Shown in pieces: positions 17,969-30,591 of a DNA stretch of 64,000 nucleotides. The position numbers were made by a program, and so were the translations under genes. Within the stretch, counting starts at the first letter, position 1, and each line of letters opens with the position of its first letter. This DNA comes from Pararoseomonas sp. SCSIO 73927 (lineage in GTDB: Bacteria; Pseudomonadota; Alphaproteobacteria; Acetobacterales; Acetobacteraceae). The stretch is taken from the NCBI RefSeq assembly GCF_037040815.1, contig NZ_CP146232.1:5364001-5428000 (forward strand), read 5' to 3'. The notes below the pieces were generated by a model. It saw only the letters and a program-made list of their open reading frames with translations. It made no database searches and was not told where the DNA came from.

Positions 17969-19291
17969 GTGAGCCCGGGTGGCGCCCGCGCCCCCTTCCC
18001 ACAGGCGCGGCGGGGCGGAACCCTCCGCCTCGCCCTGCTGCTCGGGCTGATCCCCTCCCTCGTCCTGGCGCAGCCCAGCCGTCGCGCCCTGGAGGAGGTG
18101 GAGCGCGGCGCCCGCACGGCGCGCGACGAGGCCGCCGCCATCGCCCGCGACGCCCGCACGGCGGAGGCGGCGGAGCGCGCCCTCTCCGCCCGCCGCGCTG
18201 AGGCGGGGCGGCGGGCCGTTGCCGCCGAGGAGGCCGTGGCCGAGGCGGAGGGGCGGCTGGAGGCCGCCGCCGCCGCCCGCGAGGCCGCCGAGGCCGACCT
18301 GACGCGGCGCGCCGAGGCGCTGGCGCCCCTGATCCCCGCCATGCGCCGCCTCGGCCTCTGGCCGGCCGAGACGCTGCTGGTGATCCCCGCCCCGCCGGAG
18401 GAGGCGCTGCGCGGCGCGCTGGTGCTGCGCGGGGTCGCCGCCCGCCTGGCGCGGGAGGCGGCGGAGTACCGCGCGGCGAAGGAGGAGGCGGACCGGAAGA
18501 CGGTCGTGCTGGAGGCGGAGCGGGCCCGGCTGGTGGCCGCCCGCGCCGCGGCCAGGGAGGCGGCGGAGGCGGTGGAGGCGGCGCTGGCCGAGGCCCGCGC
18601 CCGGCGGGAGGTTGCACGGGACGCCGAGGACACCGCCACCCGCCGCGCCGCCGACGCCGCGGCCGGCGCCCGGGACCTGCGCGGCGCGGTGGAGCGGCTG
18701 GAGCGCGAGGCCCGCGCGCGGGAGGCGCGGGAGCGCGCCGAGGCGGAGCGGCGCGAGCGCGCGGCCGAGGCCCGCGAGCGCGAGGCGGCCGGGCGCCGCC
18801 AGGAGGCCGAGACCCGCGCGCGGGAGAACGAGGCGCGCCAGGCCGCGCGGGAGGAGCAGGAGGCGCGGGAGAGCGCCGAGGCCGCGCGGGAGCGGCTCCG
18901 CGAGGCCGCGGCGCCGCCCCGCGTCAGCCGCGGGGCGCCCGTGGCGGGGTCCGTCCAGCGGGCCTTCGGCCAGGGCGGGGCCAATGGCCAGACCTGGTCC
19001 GCCCCCGCCGGGGCGCGGGTGGTCAGCCCCTGCGGCGGGCGGGTGGTCTTCTCCGGCCCGTTCCGGTCCTACGGGCGGATGTTGATTGTGGATTGCGGCG
19101 GCGGATACCATTTCGTCCTGGCCGGTCTCGACCGGCTGGACGCGGAGCCCGGGCAGCGCGTTCTGGCCGGGGAGGCCGTGGGAACACTTGGTAACGCCGG
19201 GGTATCTGGCGGGGGCCGCGCGACGCTATACCTTGAACTGCGCCGCAGCGGGCAACCCGTGGACCCCGCGGGCTGGACTTCCAGGGGCTGA
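17969..19291 (+). CDS. EnvC-like murein hydrolase activator (degenerate M23/LytM domain)
   Basis: 440 residues: a signal peptide (LALLLGLIPSLVLAQ), a very long Ala/Arg/Glu coiled coil at about 40-330, and a LytM-type domain at about 350-438. In the last part the usual metal ligands of M23 peptidases are missing; the place of the family H-x-H is taken by A-T-L-Y-L-E-L-R. This matches EnvC-type activators, which stimulate periplasmic amidases during septum splitting rather than cutting wall themselves. The start is a GTG 7 bases after the gpmI stop. The pairing with ctpA downstream is the usual one in proteobacteria. Confidence 0.88.
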   Translation: MSPGGARAPFPQARRGGTLRLALLLGLIPSLVLAQPSRRALEEVERGARTARDEAAAIARDARTAEAAERALSARRAEAGRRAVAAEEAVAEAEGRLEAAAAAREAAEADLTRRAEALAPLIPAMRRLGLWPAETLLVIPAPPEEALRGALVLRGVAARLAREAAEYRAAKEEADRKTVVLEAERARLVAARAAAREAAEAVEAALAEARARREVARDAEDTATRRAADAAAGARDLRGAVERLEREARAREARERAEAERRERAAEAREREAAGRRQEAETRARENEARQAAREEQEARESAEAARERLREAAAPPRVSRGAPVAGSVQRAFGQGGANGQTWSAPAGARVVSPCGGRVVFSGPFRSYGRMLIVDCGGGYHFVLAGLDRLDAEPGQRVLAGEAVGTLGNAGVSGGGRATLYLELRRSGQPVDPAGWTSRG

Positions 19292-19403
19292 CGCGCAGGG
19301 GCTGCCGCGCGCCGGCACCCCGCGTGGCTTAACTGCTGGGCAGCACGCCCCGCGGCAATATGACAGCGCCGTGGCCCACCGCGGCGAGAGGGGTGTCTGA
19401 CGG

Positions 19404-20888
19404 ATGCGAGTTCCTGCTGAGCGTTCCTCGACCAACAGCAGCGCGGGCGGAAACGCGGGCGAGGGCAACGGGGCCGAGAACGGCGGGAGGTCCCGCTTCC
19501 GCGCCCGCACCGTCGCGGCCGTGGCCGCCGCCTTCACCGCCGGCGCCATCGCCGGCCCCGTGGTGACGGCCTGGGCCCAGGAGGGATCGCGCGCCGAGAC
19601 CTACCGGCTGCTGAACCTGTTCGGCGACGTGTTCGAGCGGGTGCGGGCCGAGTACGTGGAGCCCGTGAACGACCGCGAGGTGATCGAGAACGCGATCAAC
19701 GGGATGCTGCAGGGGCTGGACCCGCACTCCTCCTACATGAACCTTCGCAACTTCCGCGACATGCAGGTGCAGACCCGCGGCGAGTTCGGTGGGCTGGGCA
19801 TCGAGGTCTCGCAGGAGGCCGGCTACGTGAAGGTGATCTCCCCCATCGACGACACGCCGGCCGCCCGCGCCGGGGTGAAGCCCGGCGACCTGATCACCCA
19901 CATCAACGAGAAGACGACCCAGGGCCTCACCCTCCAGGAGGCGGTGGACCAGATGCGGGGCGAGCGGGGCACGAGCATCCGCCTGACCATCCGGCGCGAG
20001 GGCACGGCCACCCCGATCGAGGTGAGCCTGACCCGCGACGTGATCCGCCCGCAGGTGGTGCGCGCGCGGCTGGAGCAGGGGGACATCGCCTATATCCGCC
20101 TGACCTCCTTCAACGAGCAGACCGAGGTGGGCCTGCGCCGGGCACTGCAGAGCCTCCGCTCCCAGGCCGGGGGCAACCTGAAGGGCGTCGTGCTGGACCT
20201 CAGGAACAACCCGGGGGGGCTGCTGGACCAGGCAATCCAGGTCTCCGACGACTTCCTGGACCAGGGCGAGATCGTCTCCACCCGTGCCCGCCGGGCGGAG
20301 GACGCGCAGCGCTGGAACGCCAAGTCCGGCGATATCACCAACGGCCTGCCCGTGGTGGTGCTGGTGAATGCCGGCTCCGCCTCCGCCTCCGAGATCGTGG
20401 CGGGCGCGCTGCAGGACCACCGGCGCGCGATCGTCATGGGCGTGAAGAGCTTCGGCAAGGGTTCCGTGCAGACCGTTATGCCGCTGCCGGGGAACGGCGC
20501 CATCCGCCTGACCACCGCGCGCTACTACACCCCCTCCGGCCGATCCATCCAGGCGACCGGCATCCAGCCCGACATCGAGGTGCTGGCCCAGCGCGAGGAC
20601 GCGCAGCAGACCCGCGAGCGCGACCGCGAGGCGGACCTGAATCGCGCCTTGCGGAACGACAACAACCCGACGCCGGGCACGGCCCAGGGCGCCAGCGCCC
20701 GCCCGCCCGCGCCGCTGCCGCCGCTGAACCTGCCGCCGGCGACCCTTTCCGCCGTGCAGCGCATGCCGCCGGAGGGCGCGCCCGCCTTCGACGCGACGAA
20801 GCCGGAGACGGACCACCAGCTCCAGCAGGCCATCGGGCTGCTGCACAGCATCGCGGCCAACCCGCCGCAGCGCCGCGCCAGCCGCTGA
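19404..20888 (+). CDS. ctpA: carboxy-terminal processing protease (S41)
   Basis: 494 residues. A signal or anchor segment lies at 36-58; the N-terminal helical part is at 62-110; the PDZ domain is at about 125-210; the S41 core follows. The catalytic Ser327 is in NAGSASASEI, Lys352 and Gln356 are in KSFGKGSVQT, with the 25-residue Ser-Lys spacing seen in CtpB. It acts in the periplasm on envelope proteins. A Pro/Ala-rich tail of about 90 residues ends the protein. It lies between the EnvC-like gene and the YibQ-type gene. Confidence 0.95.
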   Translation: MRVPAERSSTNSSAGGNAGEGNGAENGGRSRFRARTVAAVAAAFTAGAIAGPVVTAWAQEGSRAETYRLLNLFGDVFERVRAEYVEPVNDREVIENAINGMLQGLDPHSSYMNLRNFRDMQVQTRGEFGGLGIEVSQEAGYVKVISPIDDTPAARAGVKPGDLITHINEKTTQGLTLQEAVDQMRGERGTSIRLTIRREGTATPIEVSLTRDVIRPQVVRARLEQGDIAYIRLTSFNEQTEVGLRRALQSLRSQAGGNLKGVVLDLRNNPGGLLDQAIQVSDDFLDQGEIVSTRARRAEDAQRWNAKSGDITNGLPVVVLVNAGSASASEIVAGALQDHRRAIVMGVKSFGKGSVQTVMPLPGNGAIRLTTARYYTPSGRSIQATGIQPDIEVLAQREDAQQTRERDREADLNRALRNDNNPTPGTAQGASARPPAPLPPLNLPPATLSAVQRMPPEGAPAFDATKPETDHQLQQAIGLLHSIAANPPQRRASR

Positions 20889-20913
20889 GGCCGGGAGGAC
20901 GCCGAAGCCCGCG

Positions 20914-22083
20914 ATGAAGGCCCTCGGCGTCTTCTGGCTGCTCCTTCTCGCCGCGCTCGGGGCCGGCGCTCTCGCCCTGCACCGGGCGGGGCCGCCCGAG
21001 GGCGGGATCCCCGCCTCCCTGCGCCGGGAGGGCGGCGATCCGTCCGCCCCGCCGGAGGTGGCCGGGGAGCCGGCTCCTGCCGCGCCGGCCCCCGCTTCGC
21101 CGGAGGTGCCCGCCGCCGTGGGCGAAGCCGCGCCACCTGCGGCGGTGCCAGAGCCTCGTCCGCCAGAGCCCAGCTCGCCGGAGCCCCGCCCACCGGAGGC
21201 GCCCCCAAGCGCGCCCGAGCCGCCGCCCCTGTCCGCCCCGGCCGGCCGGGCGGAGGCGTCCACCGATCGCCCCATCCCGCCGCCGGACCCGAATCTTCAG
21301 GAACCCTCCCCCCACGGCCCCCTGCCCCGCGCGGGGGTGGATGGGCGCACCTCCATCCGCGCCTATGGCCGCCCCTATGACCGCGCCGAGGCGCGCCCGC
21401 GCATCGCCCTGGTGGTCGGCAACCTCGGCCTCTCCGCCGCCCTCTCCGAGGAGGCGATCCGGCGCCTGCCGCCGGAGGCCGCCCTCGCCTTTTCCCCCTA
21501 CGCGGCCCGCCCCGCCCCTCTGCTCGAGCGCGCCCGGGCGCGGGGCATGGAGGTGCTCAGCGCGCTGCCGCTGGAACCCGCCAACTACCCGGTGAACGAT
21601 CCCGGCGACCGCGCACTGCTGACCACCCTGCCGGTGGCGGAGAACGCGGACCGGCTGGCCTGGTCCCTCTCCCGCATCGCCGGCCAGGTGGGGGCGGTCG
21701 GGGCGCTGGGGCCGATGCGGGGGGAGCGCTTTGCGGCGCTGCCGGAATCCCTGGGCGGGCTGCAGGACGTGCTGCGCGGGCGCGGCCTTCTCTACGTCGA
21801 TCCACGCCCCGGTGCCCCCTCCCCCGCCCGCGCCTGGGGCCGGAGCGTGGACGTGGTGGTGGACGAGCCCGCCACGCGGGGCGAGATCGACCGCCGGCTG
21901 GCGGAGCTGGAGCGCATCGCGCGGGAGAGGGGCACGGCGCTCGGGCTTGCCGGCGACGTCTCCCCCGTGCTGGTGGACCGCGTGGCCGCCTGGGCCGCCG
22001 GGCTGGCGGAGCGGGGCGCGGTGATGGCCCCCCTCACCGCCCTGATCCGTCGCCCCGAGGATATCCCGCGGGAACCGAGATGA
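20914..22083 (+). CDS. divergent polysaccharide deacetylase (YibQ type)
   Basis: 389 residues. One N-terminal transmembrane helix or signal anchor (VFWLLLLAALGAGALAL) is followed by a Pro/Ala/Glu-rich spacer to about 155, then a domain beginning RPRIALVVGNLGLS. This matches the PF04748 family, whose usual start is I-A-I-V-I-D-D-x-G; here the D-D pair is replaced by G-N, so metal-dependent deacetylation is doubtful. It follows ctpA by 25 bases and its TGA overlaps the rppH ATG (ATGA), suggesting coupled translation. Confidence 0.85.
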   Translation: MKALGVFWLLLLAALGAGALALHRAGPPEGGIPASLRREGGDPSAPPEVAGEPAPAAPAPASPEVPAAVGEAAPPAAVPEPRPPEPSSPEPRPPEAPPSAPEPPPLSAPAGRAEASTDRPIPPPDPNLQEPSPHGPLPRAGVDGRTSIRAYGRPYDRAEARPRIALVVGNLGLSAALSEEAIRRLPPEAALAFSPYAARPAPLLERARARGMEVLSALPLEPANYPVNDPGDRALLTTLPVAENADRLAWSLSRIAGQVGAVGALGPMRGERFAALPESLGGLQDVLRGRGLLYVDPRPGAPSPARAWGRSVDVVVDEPATRGEIDRRLAELERIARERGTALGLAGDVSPVLVDRVAAWAAGLAERGAVMAPLTALIRRPEDIPREPR

Positions 22084-22580
22084 CTCAACCTTCGACCCAA
22101 CTCCCCTTGCGCCCCAATGTCGGCGCCTGCCTCTTCAACCGCGAAGGCTTGGTCTTCATCGGCCGCCGCGCGGACCAGCCGGCGGGAGAGGCCGCCTCGG
22201 GCGCCTGGCAGATGCCGCAGGGCGGGCTGGACGGGGGCGAGGAGCCCGAGGCCGCTGTGCTGCGCGAACTGTCCGAGGAGATCGGCACGCGCAATGCCCG
22301 GGTGATGGGTCGGATGGAGGAGTGGCTGGACTACGACCTGCCCGCCCACCTCGTCGGCAAGGCACTGGGCGGGCGGTTTCGCGGGCAGACGCAACTGTGG
22401 TTCGCCCTGCGCTTCCTCGGCGAGGACAGCGAGATCCGGCTGGATGCCGACCGGCACCAGGAATTCGACGCCTGGCGCTGGGTGCCCCTGGCGGAGCTGC
22501 CCGCCATCGCCGTGCCCTTCCGCCGGCCGATCTACGAGCGGCTGGCCCTGGACTTCGCGCGGTACGCCGTGCCCGGCTAG
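22080..22580 (+). CDS. rppH: RNA pyrophosphohydrolase (Nudix)
   Basis: 166 residues; removes pyrophosphate from 5' triphosphate RNA and so starts mRNA decay. The Nudix box occupies 48-69 (GGLDGGEEPEAA ... RELSEEIG). RPNVGACLFN at the start and the W-M-D/DYD region and WRWVPLAELP near the end match the RppH/diadenosine-polyphosphatase group. The ATG overlaps the previous stop, and its 3' end overlaps the convergent xylanase gene by 4 bp. Confidence 0.95.
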   Translation: MTQPSTQLPLRPNVGACLFNREGLVFIGRRADQPAGEAASGAWQMPQGGLDGGEEPEAAVLRELSEEIGTRNARVMGRMEEWLDYDLPAHLVGKALGGRFRGQTQLWFALRFLGEDSEIRLDADRHQEFDAWRWVPLAELPAIAVPFRRPIYERLALDFARYAVPG

Positions 22581-23731
22581 GCGGCCGTGTTGAAGCTGCG
22601 GGCCATGGCCCGCCACATCTCCTTGCGGTTGTACTCCCAGTCCAGCGGCAGGGCGCGGTGCAGCTTGCCGTCCCGGCGGGCCACATCCGCCTGGATCACC
22701 GTCCAGGAGAATCGGTCCACGAGGCCCCAGGTGAGGAAGGTCCGCACCCCCGCCTCCGCCGAGGCGGAGATGAAGGCGGCGACGCGGTCCGCCACCAGCC
22801 GGTCCCTGGCCACGTAGTCCTCCGGCACGCTGTCGCCTTCCCGCACGTCCAGCTCCGTGATCAGCACGGAGACGCCCTCGGCCCGAAGGGCGCGGAGGAA
22901 GCTGCCGAAGATCGCGGGGCTGAAGGGGTTCCGCATCTGCAGGTGCGCCTGGATGCCCACTGCGTCGAGCGGGACCCGCTTGCGGACGAGGTCGCGGACG
23001 AGGTTCAGCAGGCGGCGGCGCTTCTCCTCCGCCCAGGGCGTGTCCTCCTCCACCCCGTAATCATTCAGCACGAGGCGCAGCGTCGGGTCCTGCTCCCGCG
23101 ACATGCGAAGGGCGGTCTCGATGTAGCCGGGGCCGAGGGCGCGGAAGAAGGGGGAATTGCGGAGCTCGCCATCCGCCTGAGGCGTGTCGCTCCCGGGCGG
23201 ATCGGCGACGATCTCGTTCACCACGTCCCAGTCGCGGATCCGCGCGCGGGTGGTGTTCAGCACGCGGGAGATGTGGGCGGCCATCACGCCGCGGGCGCGC
23301 TGCGGGCCTTCCGCGATCGCGGCCAGGGCCCAGTCCGGGAAGGCCTCGTGCCAGACCAGTGCGTGGCCGCGGACGGGGCGGCCCCGGGCCTGGCCCCAGT
23401 TGACGATCGCGTCCAGCCCGGAGAAGTCGAACTCCCCCTCCTTCGGCTGCAGGCTGGACCACTTCGCCTCGAACTCCGGTACCAGCACGCCCGCCTCGCG
23501 CTCGTAGGCGGCGGCGTAGAGCGGGTCGGTCGCCAGCATGTTCGCCTGGACCGCGGCGCCGAAGGTGAAGCCGCGGCCCCGCGCGACCTGCCACAGGCCG
23601 GGGGGCGGGTTGAGCTCCGGGCTGGCCTGCTGGGCGTGGGCGGTGGCGGCCATGCCCGCCAGCGCCATGCTGAGCGCCGTGCGACGGGTCGCCTCCCCCG
23701 CCGGGAGGGACGGGGGAAGCGCGGGGCTCAT
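22577..23731 (-). CDS. secreted endo-1,4-beta-xylanase, GH10
   Basis: 384 residues. The N-terminus has a twin-arginine-like signal (TRRTALSMALAGMAATAHA). The mature part is a single GH10 barrel: acid/base Glu173 in WDVVNE, nucleophile Glu293 in VLITELDV, the GHALVWHEAFPDW loop and the late TFLTWGLVDRFSW segment. It hydrolyses beta-1,4-xylan or a related glycan outside the cytoplasm. There is no carbohydrate-binding module. Its start codon overlaps the stop of the diiron gene upstream by 4 bp, so the two are probably co-translated. Confidence 0.92.
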   Translation of the reverse strand: MSPALPPSLPAGEATRRTALSMALAGMAATAHAQQASPELNPPPGLWQVARGRGFTFGAAVQANMLATDPLYAAAYEREAGVLVPEFEAKWSSLQPKEGEFDFSGLDAIVNWGQARGRPVRGHALVWHEAFPDWALAAIAEGPQRARGVMAAHISRVLNTTRARIRDWDVVNEIVADPPGSDTPQADGELRNSPFFRALGPGYIETALRMSREQDPTLRLVLNDYGVEEDTPWAEEKRRRLLNLVRDLVRKRVPLDAVGIQAHLQMRNPFSPAIFGSFLRALRAEGVSVLITELDVREGDSVPEDYVARDRLVADRVAAFISASAEAGVRTFLTWGLVDRFSWTVIQADVARRDGKLHRALPLDWEYNRKEMWRAMARSFNTAA

Positions 23732-24588
23732 GCGGCGGCGCGGCCGGGCGCGGCGTTCTCGTTGGCGGCGCGCAGCAGGGCTTGGCGATACTTCTCACGC
23801 CGCCATTGCAGCAGCCGCCAGGCGCCCTTGGCCGCGAGGTCCGACATGCGACCGCGGGGCTCCAGCCCGATCGACTTGAACACCATCCCCATGCTCCTCT
23901 CGATGTGCCGGAAGCGGTAGAAGGACATTGCGCGGCCCATGTAGCCGGTGATGCAACGGTCGTGGCTGTAGGGGGTGTCCGCGGTCTCGTTGCCGCAGTG
24001 GTAGGCGAAGGCGAGCTCGTCGTCCTCGGACTCGCCGATGCGCCCGGCGGCCACGCGCAGCCGCTTGGGGAAGGAGAGCTTCTCCCGCGCCAGGTACCGC
24101 TTCATGTGATCGTAGAAGAGCTTAAAGTGCCGGTACTCGTCGGCCGCGATCAACCGGCAGACCTGGCGCAGCACCGGCTCCTCCGTGCTGTCGCCGAGCG
24201 CGGTGTAGTAGGAGGAGGTGCCCGTCTCCACCATGCAGCGCGCGATCAGCTCGCCCGTGCGGGAGCCGCGGATGGAGGCATCCGCCTTGATGTCGATCTT
24301 GTAGCCGGCGCGGTAGCGGGCGAAGGCGTCGTCGAAGGACCAACCGGGATCGGCCATCTCGCCCCAGCGACCGAGCGCGTCGCCGTGCTGAACCTCCTCC
24401 ACCGCCCAGTTGTCGGCGGCCCTGGAGAAGTCGGGATCGCCGACGAAGACGTTGTTCAGGTACACGGCGTAGTCCACCCCGTTTTTCTCCACCAGGGCGG
24501 CGGCCTTCACCAGTGGCACGATCTCCGGATCGACCTTGGAGGGATCGAAACTGTCCCAGGCGATCTGATCGAGCGTCCAGTGCTTCAT
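23728..24588 (-). CDS. ferritin-like diiron protein, acyl-ACP desaturase-like
   Basis: 286 residues. It has the two E-x-x-H motifs of four-helix diiron proteins: VEEVQHGD (Glu65, His68) and ADEYRHF (Glu151, His154), with Glu34 and Glu121 (METGTSSYY) as the remaining probable ligands. The spacing and the H-G-D after the first motif resemble bacterial acyl-ACP desaturases, though rubrerythrin-like oxidases are an alternative. It is the first gene of a two-gene unit with the GH10 xylanase. The substrate cannot be told from sequence. Confidence 0.75.
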   Translation of the reverse strand: MKHWTLDQIAWDSFDPSKVDPEIVPLVKAAALVEKNGVDYAVYLNNVFVGDPDFSRAADNWAVEEVQHGDALGRWGEMADPGWSFDDAFARYRAGYKIDIKADASIRGSRTGELIARCMVETGTSSYYTALGDSTEEPVLRQVCRLIAADEYRHFKLFYDHMKRYLAREKLSFPKRLRVAAGRIGESEDDELAFAYHCGNETADTPYSHDRCITGYMGRAMSFYRFRHIERSMGMVFKSIGLEPRGRMSDLAAKGAWRLLQWRREKYRQALLRAANENAAPGRAAA

Positions 24589-24749
24589 TTAATCCGTCTT
24601 CCCGCGGGGCGGCCGGAGGATGGGCCGCGCCTGTTCCGCATTTGCAGGTCCCGGGGTGATTCTTTCAAGTCCCACCGGGTTTCAACGTCGGGTTGTGACC
24701 GCCCCGCCACCCGGATCGTTCCGCCCGGAACGCGGCGAGCCCGAACGAC

Positions 24750-24783
24750 GAAGCGCCCGGCACCGAGCGGCGCCGGGCGCTTC
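24750..24783 (-). terminator. terminator of the atp operon
   Basis: A perfect 12-bp stem GAAGCGCCCGGC / GCCGGGCGCTTC lies 20 bases past the atpC stop. On the minus strand it is followed by GTCGTT, a weak U-tract; on the plus strand by AATTCTT. It probably terminates the atp transcript and may act both ways. Confidence 0.7.
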
Positions 24784-24803
24784 AATTCTTCGGCGAGCCC
24801 GCC

Positions 24804-25214
24804 TCAGGCGGCCCCGGCGGCGTCCTGCATGGCGCGCACGGCCAGGAGGCGGTCGGCGGCGCGCTCCCGCACCTCCGGCGCGTCGTTCGCGGCGGCGGCC
24901 AGCGCGGCCTCCGCCTCCGCCACGCGCTGCGCGGCGGCAGCGCGGGAGAGGCTGGCGAGCGGCGTCGCCTCGTCGGCCAGCACCGTCATCCGGGTGGGGG
25001 TGATTTCCGCGAAGCCGCCCATGATGAACAGGCTCTCGGTCTCACGCCCGCCCTCCGTCACCCGGATCACGCCGCCCCGGAGGGCGACGATCATCGGGGA
25101 ATGGCCGGGCAGCACGCCCATCTCGCCCTCATGCGCCGGGATCACCGCCATCTCGACGGGGCGCGAGAGGAGCAGGCGCTCCGGGCTCACCAGCTCGAGG
25201 TCGAAGGTGGCCAT
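24804..25214 (-). CDS. atpC: F1 ATP synthase epsilon subunit
   Basis: 136 residues. The N-terminal beta-barrel carries FDLELVSPERLLLS and EGEMGVLPGHSPM, the subunit's signature, and the C-terminus is a helical hairpin rich in Ala/Glu. It joins the gamma stalk and can restrain ATP hydrolysis. Last gene of atpHAGDC, 4 bases after atpD. Confidence 0.96.
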   Translation of the reverse strand: MATFDLELVSPERLLLSRPVEMAVIPAHEGEMGVLPGHSPMIVALRGGVIRVTEGGRETESLFIMGGFAEITPTRMTVLADEATPLASLSRAAAAQRVAEAEAALAAAANDAPEVRERAADRLLAVRAMQDAAGAA

Positions 25215-25218
25215 GGGA

Positions 25219-27550
<2,332 letters not shown>

Positions 27551-27575
27551 GAGGGCTGCTCCCTATGCCCCCTGC

Positions 27576-29108
<1,533 letters not shown>

Positions 29109-29110
29109 GG

Positions 29111-29707
29111 TCAGGCGGCCCCCTTCATGGCGTATGACAGGCGTTGCAGCCTGGACTTGATGGAAGTGTCGTAGAGGCGGGACCCGATGCGAACGATCAG
29201 GCCGCCCAGGATGGACGGGTCCACCGTCTCGGAGAGGCGGACGTTGGAGTACCCGGCCTCGGTGAGGCGGGCGGCGATCTGGGCGCGCTGGGTGCCCGTC
29301 AGCGCGTGCGCGGTGGTCACCTCGGCGGTCTGCTGCCCGCGCTGGTCGGCGAGCAGGTTGCCAAAGGCGTGGAGGACGGCGGGCAGCACGGCCAGGCGGC
29401 GGTTGGCGATCAGCACGCCCACCAGCTTCTTCACCTCCCCGCCCACGCCCGCGCGGTCCAGCACGGCGAAGGCGCCGGCCCGCTGGGTCTTGGAGTCCAG
29501 CCGGGGGTCGGCGAGGAAGGCACGGAACGCCTCGTCGGTACCCACGAGGTCGGAGAGCTTCTCCACCTCGGCGGCGGTGGCGTCCACCGCCTTGTTGTCC
29601 TTGGCCAGCTCCAGCAGAGCCAGGGCGTAGCGCCCGGCCGCGCCCCCCGTGACATGGCTGCCCGGGGTGGCGGCGGTCTTGTCGTTGGAGACGGCTTCGG
29701 AGGCCAC
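29111..29707 (-). CDS. atpH: F1 ATP synthase delta subunit
   Basis: About 198 residues; links F1 to the peripheral stalk. [14 protein letters not shown] near the start and the C-terminal [19 protein letters not shown] signature identify it. I chose the GTG at 29705-29707, which gives a normal length; the frame stays open upstream through a non-conserved Arg/Pro-rich stretch. First gene of atpHAGDC. The F0 genes are not in the window, as usual in Alphaproteobacteria. Confidence 0.93.
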   Translation of the reverse strand: MASEAVSNDKTAATPGSHVTGGAAGRYALALLELAKDNKAVDATAAEVEKLSDLVGTDEAFRAFLADPRLDSKTQRAGAFAVLDRAGVGGEVKKLVGVLIANRRLAVLPAVLHAFGNLLADQRGQQTAEVTTAHALTGTQRAQIAARLTEAGYSNVRLSETVDPSILGGLIVRIGSRLYDTSIKSRLQRLSYAMKGAA

Positions 29708-30034
29708 TGGCGATCCCGTTCGAGGGGTGTGAGAACCTTCCGGCCCGTTCCGCGGCCCGCCCCGGGGGCGGTACCTCCGGGCGGGGCCTTCGCGGGCCTT
29801 AAGTGGGCGCCCGGAGAATCCCCCCGGCACCGGCGCGCGCCCCTTAACACGGTGCAATGCGGGACGTCCATCGCCCTGCAACGGTTCTATCTTCTCCTCG
29901 GCGCTTCCTGGGCTCTCTCCTGGGCTCTCCCCTGGCCGCTTCGGCGACCGGAATGGAACCCTTGGCCCATCTGCCGCGCTTCATGGGGGACCGGGCATGA
30001 CCGGCCCCACGACAGCCCTCCGGAGGAGGACAAG
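29708..30034. other. divergent intergenic region upstream of atpHAGDC
   Basis: 327 bases between the atp operon and a divergent small gene. It must contain the atp promoter. A minus-strand TTGCAG near 29875-29880 could be a -35 element but no convincing -10 follows. It also holds the 12-bp tandem repeat at 29907-29930. No gene is apparent. Confidence 0.5.
29907..29930. repeat. two 12-bp tandem repeats (CCTGGGCTCTCY)
   Basis: CCTGGGCTCTCT (29907-29918) is directly followed by CCTGGGCTCTCC (29919-29930), in the non-coding atp upstream region. Confidence 0.85.
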
Positions 30035-30277
30035 ATGGACAGCGACAAGACCGACCAGAAGCGGGATCACGAGACCGGCCACTGGGTGTCCGACCTCAAG
30101 CCCGACGCGACCCCCAACGCCAAGGTGGAGAAGGCGCTGGAGGACACTTTCCCGGCCTCCGACCCCGCGGTGAAGAGCGGCACGACGGGCTTTATCTCGC
30201 CGGAGGGCGAGGATACGGGCGCCTCGACCGAGAAGGGCGAGGGCGGGCCGGGTTCGCCCTCCGGCGGCAAGCCCTGA
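30035..30277 (+). CDS. small soluble protein with EDTFPASDP motif
   Basis: 80 residues, start chosen for its strong GGAGGAGGA ribosome site. The core ALEDTFPASDPAVKSGTTGF belongs to a group of short alphaproteobacterial proteins sharing a F-P-A-S-D-P motif, with no known function. The flanks are hydrophilic, Lys/Asp-rich at the start and Gly-rich at the end, and probably disordered. It is followed 16 bases later by another small charged gene. Confidence 0.7.
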   Translation: MDSDKTDQKRDHETGHWVSDLKPDATPNAKVEKALEDTFPASDPAVKSGTTGFISPEGEDTGASTEKGEGGPGSPSGGKP

Positions 30278-30293
30278 GGCGGGCGGGCCGGCC

Positions 30294-30581
30294 ATGAGCG
30301 GCCCGAAGGCCGATCCCTCCTCCGCGGCGTCCTACGAGGGCGCCGCGGAGGAGAAGGCCCTGCGCGAGACCGGCGGCTGGCGGCCCGGTCTCCAGCCCGG
30401 GACCGGGCGGGGCGACGAGCTGGACAAGGCCGCGGCCGAGGGCGCGCCGGAGGCCGATCCGGCAACCCGCTCCCCCCTCCCCGGCTTCACTGAGGCGCCC
30501 GACGCCACCGAGGAGATCGTCGAGGGCGAGGCCACCGCGATGGCGCGGAACGCGACGGAAGACCTGCCCCGCCAGGGGTAG
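30294..30581 (+). CDS. small charged protein of unknown function
   Basis: 95 residues, Glu/Ala/Gly/Pro-rich, with no hydrophobic segment and no motif I recognise. GGGCGGGCCGG precedes the ATG. It follows the FPASDP gene by 16 bases and converges on priA, ending 10 bases from its stop. Probably disordered; coding status is moderately supported by codon bias and position. Confidence 0.5.
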   Translation: MSGPKADPSSAASYEGAAEEKALRETGGWRPGLQPGTGRGDELDKAAAEGAPEADPATRSPLPGFTEAPDATEEIVEGEATAMARNATEDLPRQG

Positions 30582-30591
30582 GTCCTTCCCT

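Noticed and set aside
17969..19291. EnvC-like protein as an active M23 endopeptidase
   Set aside because: The expected metal-ligand histidines and aspartate are missing from the LytM region.
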